Source: Sulfurovum sp. UBA5198
GTDB lineage: Bacteria; Campylobacterota; Campylobacteria; Campylobacterales; Sulfurovaceae
Assembly (NCBI GenBank): GCA_002412865.1
Contig: DHVW01000013.1
Span: 62,001-126,000, forward strand
Length of the DNA stretch: 64,000 nucleotides
Direction: 5' to 3'
This document shows positions 8,289 through 16,390 of this stretch, in pieces. Under the pieces are notes generated by a model. The model saw only the letters and a list, made by a program, of their open reading frames with translations. It had not been told where the DNA came from and ran no database searches. Position 1 is the stretch's first letter; every line of letters starts with the position of its first letter. The translations under genes were made by a program, and so were the position numbers.

Positions 8289-9455
8289 ATGCTCTCACGA
8301 CGCATTAATGCACTATCACCATCACTTACAATAGCTATAGCTACACTAGCAAAAGAGCTAAAGGCATCAGGCAAAGATATAGTCAGTTTTTCAGCTGGAG
8401 AACCAGATTTTGACACACCAAAACGCATTAAAGAAGAGGCTATTAAAGCTATAAATGATGGTTTTACAAAATATACAGCAGTTGCTGGGATTCCAGAATT
8501 ACTTCAAGCAATCAGTGGCAAACTAGAGCGAGAAAATGGACTAAAATACGAACCAAATCAGATTATAGTAAGCAATGGTGCAAAGCAGTCTTTATTTAAT
8601 CTTTTTCAAGCTGTTATTGATGATGGCGATGAGGTAATCATACCAGCACCATACTGGGTGACCTATCCTGAGCTTGTAATATATAGTGGTGGAACTCCTG
8701 TATATATTGACACAGATGAGAGAAGTGGTTTTAAAATGACGCCAGAACAACTAAAAAATGCAATTACCCCAAAAACAAAAATGCTTGTCCTTACATCTCC
8801 ATCGAATCCAACTGGTTCTGTTTATAGCAAAGCGGAATTAGAAGAAATCGCAAAAGTACTAAAGGGGACTGATATATTAGTAGCAAGTGATGAAATGTAT
8901 GAGAAACTAGTATATGGTACAAAATTCACTTCAGCAGCGGCAATATCTGATGATATGTTTGCTAGAACTATCACAATAAATGGTCTTAGTAAATCAGTGG
9001 CGATGACAGGTTGGCGTTTTGGATATTTAGCTACACCAAATAGTGAGCTAATAGAAGCAATGGACAAACTCCAAAGTCAAAGCACATCAAATATAAACTC
9101 CATTACTCAAAAGGCTGCTATAGTTGCGCTAAATGGGGAAGTTGACATAGATATTGAAGAGATGAGACAAGCGTTTGAAGCTAGAGCAAAAAAAGCTGTT
9201 GAGCTATTTAATGAAATAGATGGTCTTAGTGTCTTACAACCACAAGGTGCATTTTATCTATTTGTAAATATCAAAGATATATCAAATAACTCTATGGAAT
9301 TTTGTAAAGAGCTTCTTAGTGAAACTGGCGTAGCTGTCATTCCAGGGCTTGGATTTGGTAGTGAGGGATATTTTAGATTTTCATTTGCAACTGATATGAC
9401 GACTATATCAGATGGTATTCGTAGAATTGCTAAGTTTGTCAAATCTAAGAGATAG
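8289..9455 (+). CDS. aspC: Class I aspartate aminotransferase
   Basis: 388-residue PLP aminotransferase of the AAT-Ib type common in thermophiles and Campylobacterota. Seen are SFSAGEPDFDTP, SNGAKQSLFNL, the motif SPSNPTGSVYSKAEL, the PLP lysine region TINGLSKSVAMTGWRFGY and the C-terminal arginine segment YFRFSFA. It interconverts aspartate and oxaloacetate; some relatives also act on prephenate. A TATAAT at 8251-8256 and AAAGG before the ATG give it its own start of transcription. It converges on dedA; a weak AAGAG/CTCTT hairpin with a T-run at 9447-9471 may end transcription. Confidence 0.93.
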   Translation: MLSRRINALSPSLTIAIATLAKELKASGKDIVSFSAGEPDFDTPKRIKEEAIKAINDGFTKYTAVAGIPELLQAISGKLERENGLKYEPNQIIVSNGAKQSLFNLFQAVIDDGDEVIIPAPYWVTYPELVIYSGGTPVYIDTDERSGFKMTPEQLKNAITPKTKMLVLTSPSNPTGSVYSKAELEEIAKVLKGTDILVASDEMYEKLVYGTKFTSAAAISDDMFARTITINGLSKSVAMTGWRFGYLATPNSELIEAMDKLQSQSTSNINSITQKAAIVALNGEVDIDIEEMRQAFEARAKKAVELFNEIDGLSVLQPQGAFYLFVNIKDISNNSMEFCKELLSETGVAVIPGLGFGSEGYFRFSFATDMTTISDGIRRIAKFVKSKR

Positions 9456-9462
9456 TCCTCTT

Positions 9463-10023
9463 TTATCTTTTTTTTGTTCCGTGATGCAATAAGAACCAAA
9501 TTGAACCAAGAATTGTAATGATAAGAATCGGAGCAATCCAAGGGTGTTGTGATACATAATTAAAAATTAATATTATTGTTGAAGCTGTATAATATCCTAA
9601 CATAACAATCACGACTACAAAATTAATTGAAGCTATAAAATTAATAACTATAAACTTTTTCATGCTATATTTTGAGATACCCATTGATACAGGCACAATA
9701 AGTTTCATTCCATATATAAATTTAGCAATAATTATAGCAAATGAGCCATATTTACGAAATAAAATATGTACTAAAGCTATTTTTCTAGTATGGTTTTTCA
9801 AGTATGGCATAATATCTTTTTTTTGATATCTACCCATGTAAAACAACATATTACCACCCATAAAATTAAATATTATGGCTACAATTATTGCACTTAATAA
9901 ATCAATTTTACCTAATGATGCGAATACTCCAGTTGCTGCTGTGACAACAATAGAACCACCAAACGAAAAAAATGCTATTGCAGCATATCCCCAAGTCGAG
10001 AGCGAAGATAGTGTCTCTTCCAT
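9463..10023 (-). CDS. DedA family inner-membrane protein
   Basis: 186-residue membrane protein of the DedA/VTT superfamily. Four to five hydrophobic helices, with the re-entrant loop segment GSIVVTAATGVFASLGKIDL near the start and RKYGSFAIIIAKFIYGMKLIVPVSMGIS (residues about 90-117), where the family's Arg and Gly-rich motif sits. DedA proteins are thought to move phospholipids or undecaprenyl phosphate across the membrane and affect proton-motive-force balance. It is convergent with aspC and divergent from the polyamine gene. Confidence 0.88.
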   Translation of the reverse strand: MEETLSSLSTWGYAAIAFFSFGGSIVVTAATGVFASLGKIDLLSAIIVAIIFNFMGGNMLFYMGRYQKKDIMPYLKNHTRKIALVHILFRKYGSFAIIIAKFIYGMKLIVPVSMGISKYSMKKFIVINFIASINFVVVIVMLGYYTASTIILIFNYVSQHPWIAPILIITILGSIWFLLHHGTKKR

Positions 10024-10132
10024 TATTAGCCTTTATATAATTTGGCATTATAATACCCTAAATATTACAATTCACCATGAAAAATAGAATTAAATTATGA
10101 TAAAATTACACAAATAAAATGCAGGGGTCAAT

Positions 10133-11329
10133 ATGTCAAAAAATACACTTATCATAGGTGCTGGCGGTGTTAGTAATGTTGTCGTTTTTAAATGTGCAAT
10201 GAATATTGAAACTTTTGGCAACATTACATTAGCTAGTCGTACAAAAAGTAAATGTGACGCAATAGCTAAAAATGTAAAATCTAGACTAGGAATAGAGATA
10301 GCAACCGCTTCATTAGATGCAGATATTACAGAAGATATAGTAAAACTAATCAATGAGACAAAAGCTGATATAGTTATAAATGTAGCACTTCCATATCAAG
10401 ACCTAACTATAATGGATGCATGTATAGCCACAAAAACCCCATATTTAGACACAGCAAATTATGAACATCCAGATACTGCAATGTTCGAATATAAAGAACA
10501 ATGGGCAAAACATGATGCATTTAAAAATGCTGGCATCATGGGACTGCTTGGTAGTGGATTTGACCCTGGAGCTACTAATATGTTTTGTGCTTATGCACAG
10601 AAACACTATTTTGACGAGATACACACGATAGACATACTTGACTGTAACGCAGGGGATCATGGGTATCCATTTGCAACAAACTTTAATCCAGAGATTAATC
10701 TGCGTGAAGTGAGTGCCAAAGGGCGTTACTGGGAAAATGGCACATGGATAGAAACAGAACCGATGGAAATTATGCAAGTTTGGGATTATCCTGAAATCGG
10801 TCCAAAAGATAGTTATCTACTATATCATGAAGAGATGGAAAGCTTGGTTAAGAATATAAAAGGACTAAAACGAATACGATTTTTTATGACCTTTGGTCAA
10901 AGCTACCTTACTCATATGAAATGTCTTGAAAATGTAGGAATGTTAGGCATCAAAGAGGTAGAACACAAAGGTATGAAAATAGTGCCGATGGAATTTCTAG
11001 CTACCTTGCTTCCAGATCCAGCTAGTTTAGGACCTCGCACAAAAGGCAAAACAAATATAGGCATAGTAGCTGAGGGCATAAAAGATGGTAAAAAACGAAA
11101 AATATACATTTATCAAGTAAAAGACCATGAAGAGTGCTATGCTGAAGTAATGAGTCAAGGGGTTAGCTACACTACAGGAGTGCCAGCGATGATAGGAGCT
11201 AAACTGATGCTAGATGGAGTATGGAGTGGTACTGGAGTATGGAATATGGAACAGTTGGATCCTGATCCTTTTATGGAACTTATGAATACACAAGGGCTTC
11301 CTTGGAAAATAATTGAGATGGATATATAG
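10133..11329 (+). CDS. Carboxynorspermidine/carboxyspermidine synthase (saccharopine-dehydrogenase-like)
   Basis: 398 residues with the N-terminal Rossmann motif IIGAGGVSNVVVFKCAMN and the family segments DTANYEHPDTA, GLLGSGFDPGATNMFCAYA and CNAGDHGYPFATNFNPEIN. Enzymes of this type condense aspartate semialdehyde with putrescine or diaminopropane; in C. jejuni the homologue drives spermidine synthesis through carboxyspermidine instead of SpeE. With SpeA only 2.6 kb away this fits the alternative polyamine route. The matching decarboxylase (nspC type) is not in this window. It ends one base into kdsB. Confidence 0.9.
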   Translation: MSKNTLIIGAGGVSNVVVFKCAMNIETFGNITLASRTKSKCDAIAKNVKSRLGIEIATASLDADITEDIVKLINETKADIVINVALPYQDLTIMDACIATKTPYLDTANYEHPDTAMFEYKEQWAKHDAFKNAGIMGLLGSGFDPGATNMFCAYAQKHYFDEIHTIDILDCNAGDHGYPFATNFNPEINLREVSAKGRYWENGTWIETEPMEIMQVWDYPEIGPKDSYLLYHEEMESLVKNIKGLKRIRFFMTFGQSYLTHMKCLENVGMLGIKEVEHKGMKIVPMEFLATLLPDPASLGPRTKGKTNIGIVAEGIKDGKKRKIYIYQVKDHEECYAEVMSQGVSYTTGVPAMIGAKLMLDGVWSGTGVWNMEQLDPDPFMELMNTQGLPWKIIEMDI

Positions 11330-12048
11330 TGATTATAATTCCTGCTCGTCTAGGCTCAACTAGGTTTCCAAATAAAATCTTAGCAGATATAAATGGTCTA
11401 CCTATGGTTATTAAAACCGCAAAAGCTGTTGAAGATATTGATGAAGTTCTTATTGCAACTGATAGCGAATATGTAGTTGAAATTTGCAAAAGCTACGGCT
11501 TTAATGCTGTAATGACAAGTACAAATCACCAAAGCGGAACAGATAGAATATACGAAGCTGCAAATACTATTAATCTAAACGATAATGATATAGTTATAAA
11601 TATCCAAGCTGATGAGCCTTTCATAGAAAAATCAGTAGTAAAAGCAGTATATGATTTAACAAAGTTAAATGCAAATTTGGATTCGATAATTATGAATTCA
11701 TGTTATAAAATAGTAGATTCACATGAAGCAGATAATCCAAATATTGTAAAAGTAGTAACTTCATTAAATGAAAAAGCATTGTATTTTTCTAGATCAAAAA
11801 TACCATACTCAAGGGACCACCACTTAAATGAGTACAAGGGACATCTAGGTATTTATGGCTTTACAATGAAGTCCCTTAGAACATTTTGTTCTCTACCTCA
11901 TGCTCCACTTGAGAATATTGAAAAACTTGAACAACTTAGGGCATTATATAGTGATTACGAAATTGGGATGGTTGTGGTTGAAACTGAAAGTTTTGGAATT
12001 GACACAATTGAAGATTTGGAGAAAGCACTAAAAGAGCATAAAGTATAA
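11329..12048 (+). CDS. kdsB: CMP-KDO synthetase
   Basis: 3-deoxy-manno-octulosonate cytidylyltransferase, 239 residues, activates KDO for lipid A core assembly. The N-terminal IIIPARLGSTRFPNK is the nucleotide-binding signature, followed by VLIATDSE, NIQADEPFI and the SRSKIPYSR segment; HLGIYGFTMKSL is the substrate site. The GTG start shares its G with the stop of the preceding gene, so translation is coupled although the two functions are unrelated. Confidence 0.95.
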   Translation: MIIIPARLGSTRFPNKILADINGLPMVIKTAKAVEDIDEVLIATDSEYVVEICKSYGFNAVMTSTNHQSGTDRIYEAANTINLNDNDIVINIQADEPFIEKSVVKAVYDLTKLNANLDSIIMNSCYKIVDSHEADNPNIVKVVTSLNEKALYFSRSKIPYSRDHHLNEYKGHLGIYGFTMKSLRTFCSLPHAPLENIEKLEQLRALYSDYEIGMVVVETESFGIDTIEDLEKALKEHKV

Positions 12049-12150
12049 ATAATTTGATAAAAAAGCAAAAAATAATCTAAAATTATTTATATATTATAAA
12101 ATATATTGTATAATATGATTTAATATGATTCAATACAGCAAGGATATTTT

Positions 12151-12681
12151 TTGTCAAACAACTATGATAAACTAATGGCATTAACACAAAAGTTAGATGA
12201 TAAACTGATGCAAAAAGACAATATAGCAAGTTTAAATAAGAAAATGCCAGATACAAAAACATCAAATATATTGTTAAATCATAACTTTGAGTGTACTAAT
12301 ACTGACCCATTTGAGAGGGAAAATAATATCAAAAAATTAAAAATTCTTTTTGAAGAATTGAGTATAAACAAGAAGTGTACTACTCTTGAAGATGTCTATT
12401 TATACAAAGCTATGAATTTAAGTGGTATAGGCATTGGAGAAAATGACTTTGGAGAGATTAGAGCGGGAAAATACATACAAATTATTGCAATTAGCTATGA
12501 AATTGGTCTTGATGAAAGAAAAAAAGCAAAAAATATATCACTAGGATATTTTGGTAGTGGTGCCAACCTTACTCATGAACTAAAAAATAAAATTATTGAA
12601 TTCGTTCTAAGATGGAGATATGAAAAAGGTTTTCAAAGCCAAGACCACTACAAGCTATTACTCGGCAAGATAATTCCATAA
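12151..12681 (+). CDS. Hypothetical protein ahead of a two-component system
   Basis: 176 residues, no family recognised. It starts at TTG with AAGGA upstream and a TATAAT at 12109-12114. The first 60 residues are polar and low in structure; the second half (about 85-170) looks folded, with the segments YKAMNLSGIGIGENDFGEI and NISLGYFGSGANLTHELK. No signal peptide or membrane span. It lies 36 bases before the histidine kinase in the same direction and may be cotranscribed, which makes an accessory role possible but unproven. Confidence 0.7.
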   Translation: MSNNYDKLMALTQKLDDKLMQKDNIASLNKKMPDTKTSNILLNHNFECTNTDPFERENNIKKLKILFEELSINKKCTTLEDVYLYKAMNLSGIGIGENDFGEIRAGKYIQIIAISYEIGLDERKKAKNISLGYFGSGANLTHELKNKIIEFVLRWRYEKGFQSQDHYKLLLGKIIP

Positions 12682-12717
12682 AAATTAAACATTCACATAT
12701 GGCAAATAAATACAAAA

Positions 12718-13956
12718 ATGATATTTAAACATAAAAGCATAACAACTATCTATATTATTGGGTTATCTATTCTCTTTGCATTTATGCTTTTATTTGTAAA
12801 TCTATTGATATATGAAGAGTACAATGATTTTGAAAGAGATGCAGACTTAATAAGAAAAACATACATAACAGCACCAACCAAAAATACTATTTCATCAGAA
12901 GCATACAATATCGAAGAGGAGATTAGCAATAAAAAAGCGGAGCTGAAAAAAAGATTAATCAAACTAATGATGGAGATACTCTCATTGTCAGTAATACTTT
13001 TTGGATTTGCAGCTATTTGGGCTTGGATAGTGCATTATATACTAACTAGGCAGGTTGAAATATTCCAAGACTTTTTCCGTAATGCCAGTAAAAAATATAT
13101 AGCCATTGATGCAAATAGTATTGCTTTAATAGAATTTAAAAATATGGTTCCATATATTAACAACATGGTGGATGATATACACAGGAGAAAACTAAAGCTT
13201 AAAAATATTAACGAAACACTTGAAAAAAAAGTAGCAACAAAAACAGAAGATTTGCATATAAAAAATAAACTCCTAGAAGATATATCTATACATAATATAT
13301 CACTTGTCAAAAGTCAAGATAGTTTTATAAAGCACTCTATTCATGAAATAAACACTCCTCTGGCTGTGATGCTTGCAAATATAGATATGCATAAAATCAA
13401 ATTTGGAACAACCGAATACATTAATAAGATAGAAGCAGCATCTAAAGTAATCTCAACTATTTATGATGATTTAACATATATGGTAAAGAAAGATAGAATT
13501 GAGTACACTAAAGAGTGGATAGACATGGGAGATTTTCTATTATCCCGTATAGATTTTTTTATGGAAATTTCTCGTGGAAATATGCATGAGATAAAACCAA
13601 ATATTACAGATAGCATTTGGATATTTTTTAACTCTATAGAGCTACAAAGGCTTATTGACAATAATATATCAAATGCAATTAAATACTCGAAGAAAAATAG
13701 TGATATTGAAATAAAACTAACAGAAAATAAACTCTATATTACATTGAAGTTTCATACGGTTACAAAAAAAATAATTGAAGATACAAACAAAATATTTAGC
13801 CCATTTCATAGAGAAGACACAACTGAACTAGGGCTTGGTCTAGGGCTTGAAATAGTTGGATTGATATGCAAAAAAGAGAATATATATATTGATGTAAGTT
13901 CTGATATTGAAAATACATTATTTTGTTATAAATTTGAAAAAAGGCAGATAAAATGA
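12718..13956 (+). CDS. Sensor histidine kinase, divergent
   Basis: 412 residues. Two membrane helices (about 10-32 and 82-108) enclose a short periplasmic loop of about 50 residues; a coiled coil follows (145-190). The phospho-acceptor box is HSIHEINTPLAVMLANID, with EINTPL instead of the usual ELRTPL. The ATPase part has an N box (LIDNNISNAIKYSKKNSD) and a GLGLGLEIVG G2 box, but the D-x-G-x-G G1 box is not recognisable. It overlaps the following regulator by four bases (ATGA), so they are a pair. Position directly upstream of the porin/ActP/acs genes suggests that it senses acetate or a related small carbon source. Confidence 0.9.
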   Translation: MIFKHKSITTIYIIGLSILFAFMLLFVNLLIYEEYNDFERDADLIRKTYITAPTKNTISSEAYNIEEEISNKKAELKKRLIKLMMEILSLSVILFGFAAIWAWIVHYILTRQVEIFQDFFRNASKKYIAIDANSIALIEFKNMVPYINNMVDDIHRRKLKLKNINETLEKKVATKTEDLHIKNKLLEDISIHNISLVKSQDSFIKHSIHEINTPLAVMLANIDMHKIKFGTTEYINKIEAASKVISTIYDDLTYMVKKDRIEYTKEWIDMGDFLLSRIDFFMEISRGNMHEIKPNITDSIWIFFNSIELQRLIDNNISNAIKYSKKNSDIEIKLTENKLYITLKFHTVTKKIIEDTNKIFSPFHREDTTELGLGLGLEIVGLICKKENIYIDVSSDIENTLFCYKFEKRQIK

Positions 13957-14624
13957 GGGTTTTACTTCTCGAAGATGAGCTAATGTTACAAAGTGCTATT
14001 GCTGAGTATTTGGAGTCTTGTGGATATAGCGTAGAGGTATATGAAGATGGAAATGAAGCATTTGAACATATTAAGCCACACAGATATGATTTGTTTATTT
14101 TTGATATAAATGTACCGTCAATTGACGGGCTAAATCTCTTGCAAAAACTACAAAATGATAAAATATTTGTACCTACTATATTCATAAGTGCTATTACACA
14201 AATAGAGCAGATAACAAAAGCTTATGAGCTTGGTTGTTTTGATTATCTAAAAAAACCTTTTCACTTGCAAGAGCTTACCTTGCATATTGATAGACTAATG
14301 AAAAGGGGTGATTTGTGTTCAAAAAACCATGTTAGGATTAGCAATATGTACACATATGAAATTAGTAAAAAAAGAGTCTATTTTGATGGTACTGAGCAAA
14401 CATTAACAAATAGACAAAATGAGATAATGCATCTACTAGTTTCAAACATAGATAAAATAGTTGATTTTGATATGCTTCGCTATTGTGTTTGGGATAGAGA
14501 TGAAATTGATAATGCAACAATCAGAGCCGAGATGCATAGAGTGAGAATATCACTTAAAGAGGATATTATAGATGGTATCAAAGGGGTTGGCTACCGTATA
14601 AAAAGCAAAATATTTAAAATGTAA
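13953..14624 (+). CDS. OmpR/PhoB-family response regulator
   Basis: 223 residues. Receiver domain 1-115 has the acidic pair in LLEDEL, phospho-Asp in LFIFDINVPSIDG (about residue 51), Thr/Ser in FISAIT and Lys in YLKKPF. Residues 130-220 form a winged-helix DNA-binding domain (LTNRQNEIMHLLVSN, then IRAEMHRVRISLKEDIIDGIKGVGYR split by the recognition helix). It is the cognate partner of the overlapping kinase. The 11-bp tandem repeats at the next promoter are the kind of site this family binds. Confidence 0.95.
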   Translation: MRVLLLEDELMLQSAIAEYLESCGYSVEVYEDGNEAFEHIKPHRYDLFIFDINVPSIDGLNLLQKLQNDKIFVPTIFISAITQIEQITKAYELGCFDYLKKPFHLQELTLHIDRLMKRGDLCSKNHVRISNMYTYEISKKRVYFDGTEQTLTNRQNEIMHLLVSNIDKIVDFDMLRYCVWDRDEIDNATIRAEMHRVRISLKEDIIDGIKGVGYRIKSKIFKM

Positions 14625-14638
14625 CAATTTGTTACATT
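14618..14638. promoter_or_regulatory. Perfect palindrome with two HP1021-box-like heptamers
   Basis: AATGTAACA, a 3-base centre and TGTTACATT form a perfect 9-bp inverted repeat spanning the regulator stop codon. Each arm contains TGTTACA, which fits the TGTT[TA]C[TA] box described for HP1021. No T-run follows, so it looks like a protein-binding site and not a terminator. It is 105 bases before the porin start. Confidence 0.5.
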
Positions 14639-14654
14639 AATATATATAATCTTT

Positions 14655-14715
14655 AATATTGCATTTAAAAAATGGAATGCTATATTAATGCTATATTGGT
14701 ATTCCATAATATAAT
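14655..14715 (+). promoter_or_regulatory. Porin promoter with 11-bp tandem operator
   Basis: AATGCTATATT occurs twice head to tail (14676-14686 and 14687-14697) and once upstream inverted with one mismatch (14655-14665, AATATTGCATT). A TATAAT -10 box is at 14710-14715; the 17-base-spaced -35 position (14687-14692) falls inside the second repeat. Two direct repeats with 11-bp period overlapping -35 is the classic arrangement of a PhoB/OmpR-class activator site. Confidence 0.6.
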
Positions 14716-14742
14716 TGTAAGATAATATTAATGGGGGAAAAC

Positions 14743-16065
14743 ATGAAAATTAGTAGATTTAGTGTGGCTTCTGCTTTGATGCTGTGCGGTGCGGTGCTAA
14801 GTGCTGATAGCTTTGAGCAAGCACTAAAAGATGGAAAATATAGTGGACAACTAAGGGCTTTCTATATAGATAGAACATATAGTGGTACGATTGAAAACAA
14901 TCGGAATTCACTCGCAGTTGGTGGATTTTTGGGTTATGAGACTGGAAGTTATTATAATATAACCTTGGGTGGCAAGATATACAGCACAAACTTTATAGAT
15001 ATACACGATGGTAGTCCTCGAACAAGTGCTAGTTTTGACCCATCTTTATTTGGTGGAACTTATGATGGCTATACATATTTAGGTGAACTGTATGCCAATT
15101 ATAAATTAGGAAATACAAATATTAAAGTTGGTCGTCAAAAACTTGATACTCCACTTGCTGGAGCTGATGATGCTAGGATGCTGCCAAATCTTTTTGAAGC
15201 TGTAGTAGCTAGCAATACAGATATTAAAGATACTACTTTAATAGTAGCACATGTCACCAAAGAGAGTGTTGGAACATTTGGAAATGTATATGCACAAGAT
15301 GCTCTAGCACTTCAAAGTGGGTATGGGCTTGGCTATAAAAGTGCAACAAGTGGTGCTTTTAGAGATATGGGTACAGTTGCACTTGGAACTGCTGGCTCAG
15401 GGACAGATGGCGTAACTGCTGTTGCTGCAATATATAGTGGTATTCCGAATCTAAAACTTCAAGCGTGGGATTATTATGCACACGATATATTAAATGCTGT
15501 TTACCTTCAAGCTGATTATGGCTGGAACTGCTTATTAATGAATGGTGTCAAAATGAGTGGTTCTGCACAATACATAAACCAATCAGAAGTAGGAAATAAA
15601 TTAGCCGGAGCAGTAAATAGTAATTACTGGGGAGCTAAGCTTGGTGCTAAATATAGTGACTTAGATATATATGCTGCATACTCACAAACTAGTTCCAGTA
15701 GTGGCTCATTGATGAATGGTGGAGTTGTATCTCCATGGGGCGGAATGCCTGCATTTACTCAAGGAATGGTAACTAGACATCAGTTCTTTGCTGATACAGA
15801 TGCTTGGAAAGTAGGAGCTGGATATAATTTAGCATCAATTACTGGCTTGCCAATTACGGCGTCAGCATATCATTCGCAATATGATATAGGTGCATTAAAT
15901 ACATATAAAGCAGGTCAAACATGGACAGCAAAAGAGAGTGGTTTTGATATTGCTTATAAACCCACTAAGTGTACTGAGCTAAAACTAAGAGCTAACTACC
16001 CAAGAGATTTCTCACCAGGTTTAGACTGGGATGAGTATCGCTTGGTAGCTAATTATAATTTTTAA
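14743..16065 (+). CDS. Outer-membrane porin (OprD/epsilon porin type)
   Basis: 440 residues starting with signal peptide MKISRFSVASALMLCGAVLSA, cleaved probably before DSFEQALKDGKYSG. The mature part is rich in Gly, Tyr and alternating beta-strand patterns and ends in an aromatic residue (DEYRLVANYNF), the usual C-terminal recognition signal for the BAM machinery. Segments GQLRAFYIDRTYSG and IKVGRQKLDTPLAG are typical of the OprD-like porins of Campylobacterota. The frame opens at 14731, but ATG 14743 has GGGGG at Shine-Dalgarno distance and gives a clean signal peptide. Being first in the ActP operon, it probably lets acetate or small acids through the outer membrane. Confidence 0.9.
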   Translation: MKISRFSVASALMLCGAVLSADSFEQALKDGKYSGQLRAFYIDRTYSGTIENNRNSLAVGGFLGYETGSYYNITLGGKIYSTNFIDIHDGSPRTSASFDPSLFGGTYDGYTYLGELYANYKLGNTNIKVGRQKLDTPLAGADDARMLPNLFEAVVASNTDIKDTTLIVAHVTKESVGTFGNVYAQDALALQSGYGLGYKSATSGAFRDMGTVALGTAGSGTDGVTAVAAIYSGIPNLKLQAWDYYAHDILNAVYLQADYGWNCLLMNGVKMSGSAQYINQSEVGNKLAGAVNSNYWGAKLGAKYSDLDIYAAYSQTSSSSGSLMNGGVVSPWGGMPAFTQGMVTRHQFFADTDAWKVGAGYNLASITGLPITASAYHSQYDIGALNTYKAGQTWTAKESGFDIAYKPTKCTELKLRANYPRDFSPGLDWDEYRLVANYNF

Positions 16066-16075
16066 GGAGAGAGAG

Positions 16076-16390
16076 ATGAAACAAGAAACCGTGGAAGCCA
16101 TTATGGCTAATCCAAAATATCAAGAGTTGGTATCAAAAAGAGGTAGATTTGCATGGATTTTATCATCTATTGTTTTGATTGCATATTTTTCATTTATATT
16201 GATTATTGCATTTGAGCCAAAAATATTTGCTGCGAGCATGAATGGCGGGGTAACTAGTATTGGGATTCCTGTAGGTATTGGAATTATTGTACTTTGTTTT
16301 ATATTGGCTGGAATATATACTAAAAAAGCCAATGGCGAATTTGATGCCTTAACACAAGATGTTAAAAATTCTATAAAGGATCTCAAATGA
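16076..16390 (+). CDS. yjcH: DUF485 small membrane protein (YjcH-like)
   Basis: 104 residues with two membrane helices (about 24-48 and 62-84) and a charged C-terminal tail. DUF485 proteins are nearly always encoded just before the acetate symporter ActP, as here, with a four-base ATGA overlap; they are assumed to help or modulate the transporter. The ATG follows AAGGAGA ten bases after the porin stop. Confidence 0.9.
   Translation: MKQETVEAIMANPKYQELVSKRGRFAWILSSIVLIAYFSFILIIAFEPKIFAASMNGGVTSIGIPVGIGIIVLCFILAGIYTKKANGEFDALTQDVKNSIKDLK

Noticed and set aside
14673..14706. TGGAAT...ATTCCA arms as a sigma-54 promoter or terminator
   Set aside because: GG and GC are not at the -24/-12 spacing, and no T-run follows; the tandem 11-mers explain the region better.
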